Positions 1 to 10,784 of a stretch of DNA of 64,000 nucleotides are shown here, piece after piece. This DNA is from Amanita rubescens (lineage: Eukaryota; Basidiomycota; Agaricomycetes; Agaricales; Amanitaceae). The position numbers and the translations under genes are program-made. The DNA lies in the NCBI GenBank assembly GCA_015039365.1, contig WION01000042.1:1-64000 (forward strand). The letters run 5' to 3'. The notes below the pieces were generated by a model. The model saw nothing but the letters and a program-made list of their open reading frames with translations, was not told where the DNA came from and did no database searches. Positions within the stretch are counted from its first letter, which is position 1, and the number at the start of each line of letters is the position of its first letter.

Positions 1-2
1 CA

Positions 3-191
3 ATGCGTCTTTCAGTCCCCATCTCCATTATCCTCGTCCTGGCTGCTAGCATGTTAACTTATGCCGCGCCTTTTGGAGCCTCCCGAACATTCCCTGATAT
101 TGAACAACGCAGTCCAGCACCATTATTTGAACCTCGAGCTGAACGGGCGCAACTTCTTCAATCACGTAGCGATGCCAGTAGCGCTCTCTGA
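3..191 (+). CDS. Short secreted peptide or first exon of a secreted protein
   Basis: This 62-residue ORF begins with a clear signal-peptide pattern: Met-Arg, then a hydrophobic core (VPISIILVLAASMLTYA) and a likely cleavage site after AYAA/AAP. The remainder is polar, rich in Arg, Glu and Ser, with no cysteines. The ATG is two bases from the window edge, so an upstream exon or start cannot be excluded. It may be a small secreted protein or only the first exon of a longer one. I do not recognise the family. The call rests on the signal peptide alone. Confidence 0.35.
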   Translation: MRLSVPISIILVLAASMLTYAAPFGASRTFPDIEQRSPAPLFEPRAERAQLLQSRSDASSAL

Positions 192-1366
192 AACTACGAT
201 ACACAACTCATGCTTAACGTCTATTTTTAAAAGCCTCATCCTCCTCCAGTCCCACATCCACAACATGTCACTGGCACTTCCGGGACTAGGAATGATTGGT
301 AGGTTCCCCGGTATTATACAGTTTAATGAGTTTATCGACGATCGGTTAACCCAGCAATCCACTAAGTACTAGGTCGTTAAGAGAAGAACGCCAAGTCCAT
401 ATTATTACTCGTCCACTTGAAGATAGTGGTGGAAGTTTCCTTCCATGGCTCAACCCACTGGCAGTCCTGTTGGGAGCCATTATTACGAGATAATCCCAAT
501 AGACAACAATAATTCCTAACGCCTGCAGTGGTAGTCTCCATGGGTCACATATTAGGTTGAATGTTGGCTCCGTGCCCCTGGATAGAACTTGGACATTCAT
601 GGAACCAAGGGTTTGACGGCTTCTCTGATGCGGAGATTCATAGCGCAGGTGTGTTTGCACTCATAATAATGACAGGCTCTAGTAACCCCTCCATCAAGCT
701 CAAGCGGTGGTCGATGAAATGGCCGCTCACGATTATAATATTTTCACGAACAACTGCCAAGGTTTCGCCACAAGGCTTGTAGACCGCCTCAAATAGGCGT
801 ACGCGACCCTGTATGATATACTAGTGCTATCCAAGTAGTATCATACATAAACTGCTCAGGGAATATGATCTTTGTTTGAAGCTGTTCGTTTCATGTTCAA
901 TTGGGTATGACAGTCAAACGTCGCGGTGGGCACGTCTCTTTTCAACGAAAACATACTCTATGTCGCTTTGCGTTTTTTTTACCAATCATCTTGCATATCG
1001 CACCGTCCGTGCCTCCTACTTCAAGGCCTCACTCTCTACGGCCGTCACTAGGTACGCGCGCTCTTTGCTAGGTAGGGCGTCGCCTAGCGCCAGGAGTAAA
1101 GAAAAGGCGCCGGATGCATGTGACAGCTGTGTGACCACATGATTCCGGCAAACTCTTTGCCGGCCAGCACATTTGCCCAGCGGACCTCAGTCCAATCCTC
1201 ATCTATATAGACGCACCCGGAGGAGCTTCTGGTCCTTCCCGCAGCCGCATTTTCTAATGCTTAGACATATCGTCGGCTCAAGTCGGATTGTACGTTCCCT
1301 TCGGTATCCAGCAAAGAACTGATATTCAACTCCGTACAGAAACGTACATTACATTCCACTGCAATA
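192..1366. other. Intergenic, no gene seen
   Basis: All frames are broken by stops and I see no family signature. A TATA-like CTATATAG at 1203-1210 lies about 160 bases before the ATG of the carnitine acetyltransferase locus and could be its promoter element. Confidence 0.5.
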
Positions 1367-3610
1367 ATGCCTCGCCGCGCAAGTTCATCGACGACAACAA
1401 CTCTTCCGCCAGGATATGCTGTCGACTCTTCAGCGCCTCCCATGCTCCGCTACCAAGCATCTCTGCCAAGTTACCTATTCCCTCTCTTCAATCCACCGCT
1501 GCAAAGTATCTCGAAACGGTCCGACCACTAGTAACGGCTTCGCTTATGCCCGTACAGAATCGGCTGTGAAGGACTTCATAGCATCTCCTCAGGCTGCTGA
1601 GCTCCAGCGGCGCCTAGAGGAGCGAAGGTCAATAGACGGCATGAAGAACTGCTCAGCGAGTGGTGGAATGACGCGGCGTATATGGGATATAGAGATCCGT
1701 CGTCGTGTTCGTCAGCTATTTCTACGTTCATGTGGACGACAAACTCCGCAAGGAGCCTGCACAGCGAGCGGCGAGTCTTGTGAAAGCAATGTTACCGTTT
1801 AGAGAAATGGTAGAGAGGTGCGTGCTTGTGTCGTGACGTGCGGTGCGTCGACTGATGATTGGAAACGTGTAGCGGGCAGCTAGAGCCCGAAAAGGCACGC
1901 GGAACACCGATGTGCATGGAGTCGTACAAGTGGTTGTTCATGCTTCGCGTTACCCACAAAAACCCTCCGACACGGCCTTCAAATTCGACCCTAAAGTTAA
2001 CAACCACATCATTGCCATACGGAGAACAAATTCTACGTCGTCCCCTTGGCGGATGCGTCCGGTCGCGATCTCTCCGCCGCCGAACTAGAAGTGTACACCT
2101 CCGTCTCCTACCCTAGTCTGACTCGTTGATTGACTTGCGTCCTTTCTTTTCTTCCTCTTTCCTTTTGGAAATTCATACAGGCAATTCGAACGGATAATTG
2201 TACGCGCGGCTGATTCGCCTGCGGGCTTGCCGATCGGAGCGCTCACATCGGACAACCGTGACTTGTGGACGGATGCCCGCGCCGCCCTGATCGCAGCCTC
2301 TCCCTCGCACAACGCGACACTGCTCAGGCAGATCGAATCAGCCATGATTATCGTCGTGCTTGATGAGACCAAGCCTGTCACGCGTGAGGATATCAGTTGG
2401 AACACGTGGGCTGGGAATGCAGGGAACCGGTGGTTTGACAAACACCAGCGTGCGTTCCGTTTTTCCGGTGCCTCCCGTCTTGTGCTAATTATAGGTTATC
2501 TAGTTGTGGTGTATGATAACGGTCGCTCTGGGTTCCTCGGTGAACATTCGTGTATGGATGGGACACCTACGCTGCGAATGAACGAGTATATCCTGGCCAC
2601 TATTGCCCTTGGTAGGGCTGATCGTGGCCCTGAACGGAACGCGGAGACGGGAAAAGACTTGGCGCGGCCCGAAGAGTTAGTATTTGAGGTGAACGGGAAA
2701 GTCGAAGAACTCGTCAAAGGTGCGGAGCAACGGTATGATGAGTTGCTTGCTCAACACGATATGCAAGTACGTTGCTCCCAGACTCCTGTTTATCAGTGAG
2801 AATGACTTGACACCACTTATCGCTGAAAGGTCGTGCATTACGAGGGCTATGGCAAAGAGTTTATCAAACAATTCAAGCTCTCCCCTGACGCGTGGACACA
2901 GCTAGTGAAACAGCTAGCGTTCCAGAAGATGTTCGGCAGGCCAGGCATAACGTACGAAAGTGCCCAAACGAGGAAATACCAACTCGGGAGGACCGAAGTG
3001 ATCAGAAGTGCGAGTAATGAAAGCAAAGAGTGGGCAGAGGCGATGTCAAGTAGCGTGCCCAAGGTGATACTGTCTAGTTATCACGAAATCACGATCAACT
3101 AACGTTCGAGTTCATCTGGTATAGGACCCTCTTTATCTCAGGGACCTCTTCCGCAAGGCTGTCACGCGCCATATGCAATATTCATCATGGGCCGCCGATG
3201 CGCAGGGTGTCGATCGACACTTGTTTGGACTAAAGAGGTGTCTAAAGGAAGGCGAGCCGGTACCAGAGATCTACAACGACGAGTCTTTTGCAAAGAGTAA
3301 TCATTGGGAGTTATCGACTAGTCAGTTAAGCAGTCCCTACCTCGACGGATGGGGATACGGCGAAGGTGGGTTAAATTGCGATTCCATTAGTCATATCTCA
3401 CGGCTTACTCTTCTTCTTACTGTAGTCGTCCCGGATGGTTATGGGTTGTCGTATTCGATCGGAGATAATTATATTCGCTGGACGATCACGAGTTTGAAGA
3501 GGCATACGGCGGAGTTGGGGCATTATTTAGCGGAGGCTGCGACGGAGGTGAAACGTATGATGGAGAGCGCGGACAAGGTGGAGAAGAAAAAGTTGGAAGC
3601 GAAGTTGTAG
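1367..3610 (+). pseudogene. Carnitine O-acetyltransferase locus, frameshifted in its 5' half
   Basis: Carnitine acetyltransferase moves acetyl groups between CoA and carnitine in peroxisomes and mitochondria. Family landmarks are spread over three frames: MLRYQASLP near the start, LPIPSLQSTAAKYLETVRPL, the WWNDAAYMGYRDP block, GTPMCMESYKWLF, LTSDNRDLWTDAR, the EHSCMDGTP active-site region at about 2544-2570, and TYESAQTRKYQLGRTE. Introns with normal borders can be placed, for example near 2452-2494. The 3' half from about 2190 reads cleanly through introns to the stop at 3610. The 5' half needs at least five single-base corrections, near 1470, 1540, 1650, 1707, 1940 and 2030, several of them in short runs of one base. 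Either the gene is decaying or the assembly has homopolymer errors. I chose the ATG at 1367 because it opens the frame leading into MLRYQASLP. Confidence 0.75.
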
Positions 3611-4249
3611 ATAGGGATGAGAGAGAACCTGGACGGGGGGTGGTTGTGATTAACCGTTCGTGTGTGATTTTCAGAGTTGAACTTTGACGGAATCCAGATG
3701 TGAGTATGTGAGGGCGTGAAGTCCAAGTAATAGCCGGGGATACATCTGAAGTATCATATATATAAACCTGAGCTCGTAGGGTTGTATACTATCACCGTGG
3801 TGCGGCTCTCTGTCTCAGATGACTTCAAGCTACACTTCGCTGCCCATTCCTCCTGCGCATATGCACGGCGATCAGCGATGTGGTAAGTCCCTGGCGTAGG
3901 AGGCTGTGAATATACGGTATCGACCCAGCGTAAACAGGTGGCTTCGGGAGAAATTAAAAACTGCATGCTCCTGCAATGGCAAAACTATCTTCTTTTTATA
4001 ACGCATATAGGAAGGCCTTTTTGGATCAGGCACGAACCCATTATAAACCATTCACCGAGGATGAGCATGCTCTTAAAATCAAGGAGCAGTTGGCCATAAA
4101 CAGTGATGCCGAATTCATTACGGTTTGGGGGGAGCATATAGTATGTGAGTAAGGTAAAAGCACTTGATTGATTCACGGCTGTCAGTCCTAAGCTAACTAT
4201 AGACACAAAGAAGGCCTCTAGAGTTTTATAATGCTATGCCGAATTCCAA
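3611..4249. other. Intergenic, 3' flank of the carnitine acetyltransferase locus
   Basis: No gene is supported. The 31 bases at 3700-3730 recur imperfectly at 4921-4951, in the same orientation. Confidence 0.4.
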
Positions 4250-4864
4250 TCATGATAGCGTGGGGATAATGTTGAGAAAGTGCTCGTCATGGCCTATATA
4301 ACAGCTGGTGATGATTGTATGCGTTGGCGTCTGCAGTTGCTTACTTATATTATTTAAGTGCGATGTTGAAAACAGGCGAAGGGCGCAAGCGCTAGAGATA
4401 GGGGCAATGCCTGTTGTAGATATGTTCTTTCTTGCACGTTGGCACTCGGAACGGTGATGTCGAGATCTGTGGTCGGAACTGCCACCGTTAAGAATACGTT
4501 GGTGATGGTGGTAGGAGAGGATGTGGAGGAATGCGGGTGCGGGTGGACTGCGGCGATACTTGTCGCTGACGTAGGCCGTGATCGAGGTGGGTTGTTCTGT
4601 GTAGCTGGCGTAAATTCTCCAACTCGAATGAAGGGAGAAGCACTCCCATTCTGCTTTCCAACTCCTTGCTAGCCCTATTCCTCGAACGGTGCAAAGAAGG
4701 TGGAGAAGAAATAGGAAGGGAACCGATTGTACCTCAGGCGGAATCGAGTAAACTTGTGCGCTTTGGCCTTCTGGAATCGTCAATTTAATTTGATGGTGCA
4801 CTGGGGAGATGTTATGAAGGGCTTCGATACTCACGATCCTGTCGTCATAATACCATGGTTCCAT
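4250..4864 (-). CDS. Possible hypothetical protein, low confidence
   Basis: On the minus strand an ATG at 4864 opens a balanced-looking first segment (MEPWYYDDRIVSIEALH and onward to IPPE). This is followed by a plausible donor (GTACAATC) and an acceptor near GCAAG. After splicing, a Ser/Pro/Thr/His-rich second exon can be read. The open frame as it stands is 204 codons. There is no signal peptide, domain or family that I recognise, and the second half is low in complexity. It could be a small lineage-specific gene or a chance ORF. Confidence 0.25.
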   Translation of the reverse strand: MEPWYYDDRIVSIEALHNISPVHHQIKLTIPEGQSAQVYSIPPEVQSVPFLFLLHLLCTVRGIGLARSWKAEWECFSLHSSWRIYASYTEQPTSITAYVSDKYRRSPPAPAFLHILSYHHHQRILNGGSSDHRSRHHRSECQRARKNISTTGIAPISSACALRLFSTSHLNNISKQLQTPTHTIITSCYIGHDEHFLNIIPTLS

Positions 4865-7138
4865 TATTTATAATCGCTTAAAGTGATATCGAGAATTGCA
4901 CGTCCACGTCATCGAGAGTTGTGAGTAAGTGAGGACGTGAAGTCTAAATTACTGGACTGCGGAGCTGCGAGCCTGTCAAGCGCAAGTGAGCGTTTTAGTG
5001 CATCTCGGGTCTGGGATGAAGCATTTGTGTCTGACGTGTGCCACATGTTGGCTCCGCAGGTCCCAGGAGGAACTGGTTAAGTAGTGACCGTTGTGCCGCT
5101 CCACACTTTCAAACTCAGGCTCGCTTTATGGGTCGTAGTCTGGCGGGATCGCAGACGGATAGTGACAGGGCAAGACCTGGCAAGACGAAATGGAATTGGG
5201 ATAATTGTATTTCCTGCGATGGTTCCTGGGAGCACAAGTGAGCTGGGAACACACGCAAACTGATAGCGGTCAATTGGCGTTCGTACATATGTGGGTGTAA
5301 GTATATCAATTTTGACGTGCCTATATGCAGTTTGGCAGATCGGGAATCAAGCTTAGAATGGAGATCATGTGGTGGTAGCTGTGAGGATTTGCGGAGAGTA
5401 CTTAACTAGGTCGCTGGCCGGGGCCTGGGCTAGCGTGTGTGTGTATGCAAGACGCCGCTGCTGTGCAGCAATGTACATATGTAGTTTAGTGTCGGGACGA
5501 GAGCCGTGGCGGATCATGACGTCGTGAGGGGCCCAAGCCGTGCGTTGAGATTCCGGGGATATATACGCCATATGGATGGATTTAGAGTTAAGTGTTCGCC
5601 TCATGGCCTTGTACATGAGATCACCGCGACCTATTGCAAAAAATCATCGCGATATCCACTGCGGTGTACTTGGCGGCTGAAAAGGGGCGGGACAATAAGA
5701 TGGACCCTTCCTCCATAATGAGAAACAAACCCGCCCAGGATCGTTAATATTGACACTTCCATTTTATGTCGTAACGACATCAATCAGTGGCATGGATCGG
5801 TAATGAAGCAGGTATCCGATTCCAAACGCAATCAGTAGATCCACAATGTCATTCGTGGCGCTTGAAGGCTTCATGAGACATTGAGTACATGCCACTGCTC
5901 AGTTTGGAGACCTTGGTGCTTTCGGAGGCAAGACATGGTCAAAGTAGGAGTTTTGGTGAGTGGACGTCAGCGGTTGCCAACAACGTCACTGTGAAGGGTA
6001 AAAGTGTATATGTCCGTGAGAACCGGAGGCTTCCATTTATGATCGTAACGCTGACGTTGTTGAGTACAAAAGTAGTTAGTCCAGAATCCAGATTGTGTGA
6101 GAGCCTTTGGTGTGCTATGTCTCCAGGGCCATATGCGACAGTGTACGACCCTTGCAGTGTCCAGAGGGACCGAAAACCATTGAGCGCGGGCCCTCCTAGG
6201 CGGGGGCGCAATCTCCGGGCGTTTCGGGAATTGGGCCGCTCTTTTGCCTAGGATTTCGGAGAACGCATTCATTGATTGCTTCTGTTGCTGCCCGAACAGG
6301 AGCATTACGTTCATGTCGTCGGCTGGGGCGCCGAGAGCGCAAAAAAATGGGATTTAATGCGGGGGGGTTAGTGGTACCGAAGAGGGGTCAATGATACGGG
6401 TGTCACCTGTTGTCTGTCCCCGGTCAGGTCGCTTGCGACAATCGTTTAGTGCATCGGGGATGTTTCCTTTAGATGGGAAGGTGTGTGGAGTATACACAGG
6501 CATTACAATCCCGCGGCCATATTTTTATCTGTCAGTGTCAGTAGACTGTCAGTTTGTACCTCCGGCTGCTATGGCGAAGTTATGCTCTCACAATGTCGTC
6601 GCGTGGGACGGATTCTCAGAGCTCAATGAGTCATAGCTTTATCCCGACAGCTGCAGCATCCAGGAAGGCCAAAGATGGAAGGGTAATATCCCAAAGAGGA
6701 AGGAGATGGATGACCACGTGGCGGATCGGACCGAGTTGGTTTGCTTCTCATCAAGTCATTCAAAACTCCGGTGAACATGGAAACACGTTGGTGCTGTGCG
6801 TACAGATGCGAATGGAGTGATGACCGGTGATAGGCAGGACAGAGTGCAAGAAGACTGGCAGAGCGGTACCATCAGTGTCAAGTTGAGGTGATGGGAACAA
6901 AATGTGAAACTTATAAGGACAAGCTGTTATGTCAGAGTCTGACTGGGACGGGTGAGCCAGAGCCACGGAACTTCTCGGTCACACTCTGAATGATGCTAAT
7001 TAAGTAGCCTTTCCCATTCGCTAACGGGTCAGTCGCGAGGTATGTATATGTGCCTTGTATTCTTAATCGTGTTTGCTCCCACTGGCTATTCACCTACCAC
7101 CTTCAGCCTCCCTCCGAATTGAACGCACCAGCGCTTCA
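4865..7138. other. Intergenic, about 2.3 kb without a supported gene
   Basis: Several 60-120 codon ORFs overlap on both strands between 5.0 and 6.9 kb, but none shows a family motif or a coherent exon chain. The second copy of the 31-base repeat lies at 4921-4951. Confidence 0.4.
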
Positions 7139-10100
7139 ATGACACCTCCTGTGGCGGAGTCCTCTTACGATGACGCCCAACATGACCCTCGCCCCACAAA
7201 ACGTGCTCGCAAATCATCCACTAAATCCAGGGATAGCAATGATAACCATAACCATAACACCTTCAACACCCCTCCCGCCCCAGTCGACCACATCTTCATC
7301 ACAGACGGTATCATAACGAAGAAGCCTGGAGGAAAGAAGGTAAATTTCACTTTATTCTCCTTATCTCCACCGCTAAGCGCCATCCCAGGCTCCATTGTCT
7401 TGTTGCGAATGTAGAAGGTGTGCCTTTTCCCCGAATGTCCTAGCCTACTCAATTGACGACCGTTTTAGACTCAAGTTGAAGGTTCGCCTTTCTTGTCATG
7501 CGCTTTCCCGAGTCTGGCTTCACTATGTGCGGGTTTAGTGCGATAGAAGCTTTCCTTGCGCCTCATGCAAGGTACGTTCCTTCCTATCGACTAACCTCGC
7601 GGTATCTTGGTGGCGCGAAGGTTGGGGCTGTTCAGTCTTACTAACGTACGCTGCAGAAGCGGGGGTGCTCAGAAATATGTCCAGATGGTATGTGTCCTCG
7701 GGTTTTTTGCATGCATATTGCTAACCTGTGCAAAGGCGTTCTGGTATCGGGAAAGGGAACACGTTTTATACTCGCCAATACGGAGCAACTGCATGCAAAA
7801 ATACGTGATATGAGCGAGCGGATACGTTGTCTAGAAGAAGCGCTGGAGTCTGTGCAATCGCAAGTTTCAGAAGAATCACATCCTCTCATGGCTCCGCAGT
7901 TGTTGGGTGTCAAGAGCACTATGGGCTTGTATAACACTTCGCAGCCAAGCTACGACAATAGTCAACAAGCGAGCGGGTCCTCGTCAACTCAGAAAAGTTC
8001 TCCACAGTCCGTCCGTGGCTCAAGCGAGGAAACTTTCGCGGCAGCTGTGCAGGATGTTAACCCCAAGCTTGAGAACTCGGATCACCTTGCTAGTGAGGTT
8101 CTGAGGCTAAGTCACAGTTTCCCGATGTCAGACAAGGTGTCGCCCGAACAAAATTTGCCTCTGCGGCAATACTTACGAGGCATGCTTCCATCTCGGGCAG
8201 AAGCTCAATACCTCTGGGATCAGGCGAGCCAAAATGCTCTCTGGCAGTGCGTTTTCTCCGTGGACGCGACTACTAGAGCCGCCCCACTAACCCTTTTATA
8301 GATATAACCCTCACCCTAGCATAACCTTCTTCCCTACTCTCCTACATCACTGCTATGAGAGCCCAATACAAGACTTGTGTCCTCGCCGGCTGGCTGTGAT
8401 GTTTATGATAATAGCCGTCGGCTGTCAGGTGGACACGAATCGTCCCGCCGACACACCTGATGCAGAGAGGTATCACCAGTTTGCTCGTGCCTCTCTATGT
8501 GAAATTCCAGTGATGGAAGAGACCACGGTGGAGACCATATTAGCACTCTTCTATGAGATATGGTATCTTCTCGTGTTTTCTGATAAGAAAAAGGCGGCTG
8601 GGTACGCTTGGGGACTGATGGGACTTACAGCGAAGCTGGCGCAGAGTGTGAGTTATTCTTATCTATGCGACATATGATTTCTTCTCCCCTTCCTTTGTTC
8701 TGGTTCCCCTTGATGGCTTTGCTAACAACCGTTCCTTTGTTTCTTAACATAGATCGGACTACGTGAGTAACTCCACAAAGCCGTTCGTCTCGCTCTTTAC
8801 CACGCTGCGGTGCTGACTGTACGAACAGATCGCAACGGGAATAAGGCAAAGGTGATCCCAGAAGAGGTTGAGAAAAGGAGGTCGTTATTTTGGGAATTGC
8901 TTTACCTGGATGGGCGACTAGTGAGTGGTGTTGACGTTTGGATCCGTGGGGGGCCCTTGCTGATGATCCTAGTCGCTATCTTTGGGAAGGCCGCCTTCGT
9001 TAAGCATCAACTATACTGATTGCCCTCGGCCTTCTTACACCCCGAGCGAAGGATGTGATCCAACCGAGAGCCTTCATTATTGTACGTCTCACGCCGTGCC
9101 GTGACGTTGACGTTGGCTGACTCGCCACACTAGACCAAGAGTGGAAGCACTCCTGTTACGTCCAGTGCCTGGCGCCTGTGCTTGAAGCAATATCGAACCC
9201 CTCGCTGGATTATGCCGTGGTTTTAGAATTGGATAAACGGATACGGGACTTTTCCATGCCTATGCCATTACGGAAAGGTCAGTCGAGGGCGTTGTTCCTG
9301 CAAAAGGGATCGTTATCTGCTGCATTAGAGGCGGGTGAGTGCACGTGTACAATTCCAAGCGAGCGGTATTGAAATGCTCGATAGTCTTGCTGCAACTTCA
9401 CAGAACATTCTTCATTCGCGCACTGAGCGGTCCTGAAGAAGCGTTTAATCGACGGCACAAGTATGCACCGTCGGTTGTTGCCGTTTTCCTTAGTGCTTCA
9501 CGTATGGTCGCGACGATTCAAGACTTGTTCCAGCGTGAACCGCAGCTCACGGCGAGGCTATTAGGGTATTGGTCCAACGCATTCTCGTCGGCTGTGAGTA
9601 CTCGTGCATTATGCACCAACGGAGTTTAATTGCCTAAATAGGTTGCGCTGTGTCTACTAGTATCTCGGGCACCTTTTACGTGTTTGTCACCGGCGGCACT
9701 GCAAGAATTACAGCGTGCGAGGATTCTTTTTACCAAAGCGGCAGATAGTTGCCTTCGTGCGTCTGAGGTTAAGGTGCGGACGGCGATTCTGTCTGCACAT
9801 CGTTCTCTAAGCTGATGACCGGATCTTAGCCCATATTGGATGTTATGATTGACAAGACCAACCATATCTATAACCGATGGTCTCAAGGACAGGACATACC
9901 CACCGTCGTGCTGAAGCATACAATGGACGAATCAGAGTTCGAGGACAGTTATTATCACCAGAGTTACCAACAGCAGCAGCATCGAACTGATTCGTTCGCG
10001 TACGCTCATCCGAGTCTGGTACAGTGCATCGTAGAGGTGCACGAAAGGGCGAGAGTGATGTTCCCCATGCGTAAGCCCTGTCAATGCTCGGCGGCAACGG

Positions 10101-10369
10101 CAAAGTCATGTCCGCCTTCTCATTCGTGGAGTCCGCCGCCGAAGGTGCCATCTGCTTCTCCGGTGCTTCCTGGCTTGACATCACCCGTTTTGGCACATGC
10201 GAGTTTGTACCCAACCCCGGGTTCGACCACGGGAACAGTGCTCCCTGGTGACGTGCCAATTGTTCCCTCACCATTGTCACCTACTTCAAGGTCGCTGGTC
10301 AATCCACTTAACATCGAGATTGGTGCTATCAGTATCAGCAACGACCAAGGACTGATGTCGTTTTTTTAG
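7139..10369 (+). CDS. Zn2Cys6-type fungal transcription factor, tandem copy 1
   Basis: This is a nuclear regulator of the fungal binuclear-cluster class, roughly 850-900 residues over about ten exons. The N-terminus is basic (RPTKRARKSS). Small exons then give LKLK, CDRSFPCASCK and KRGCSEICPDG, most of a zinc cluster. The RFILANTEQLHAKIRDMSERIRCLEEALE segment is the linker and coiled coil that follows it. The fungal transcription-factor domain runs from the LPSRAEAQYLWDQ region through the YAWGLMGLTAKLAQ and LGRPPS motifs. The C-terminus is Ser/Pro/Gln-rich. The first CxxC of the cluster cannot be read cleanly: TGTGCC and GAATGTC at 7419-7439 are separated by eight extra bases. The gene is followed 0.4 kb later by a paralogue with the same exon plan, so the pair is a tandem duplication. 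Confidence 0.75.
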
Positions 10370-10784
10370 ATTTGGCTTGTTTGATCGGAGTGATGCTACT
10401 TTTAATTACCCGGTATGTTCGGGATATAGGGTCGATATGTATCAGATAACACGGTACCATTTTGCATTGAATTTGTTTCAAGTATGTTAGAGAGTCTAGG
10501 AATATTGACACTATTAATACTGAACTGATGTGGCGGGTGTGTTGATTAGAGATCCGGGGTAAGGAAGACGTCGCGATGAGTCAAAGCCGCCGAATGAAAG
10601 TGATCCACTGAAGTAGCGGTGGATCAAATCAGTTAGAATTTCAGGAAGCGCCTTCCCTGAGCCTGGCATTGCCGTTTCCGTTTTATATCTCCGGATTCAC
10701 CGGGTCCGCCGGCTTACCTTACCTTAAGCTACTTCTTCGCTCTCCTCATCCAGCCCCGAGTTTTTGACATTTTCAGGTGAAAAA

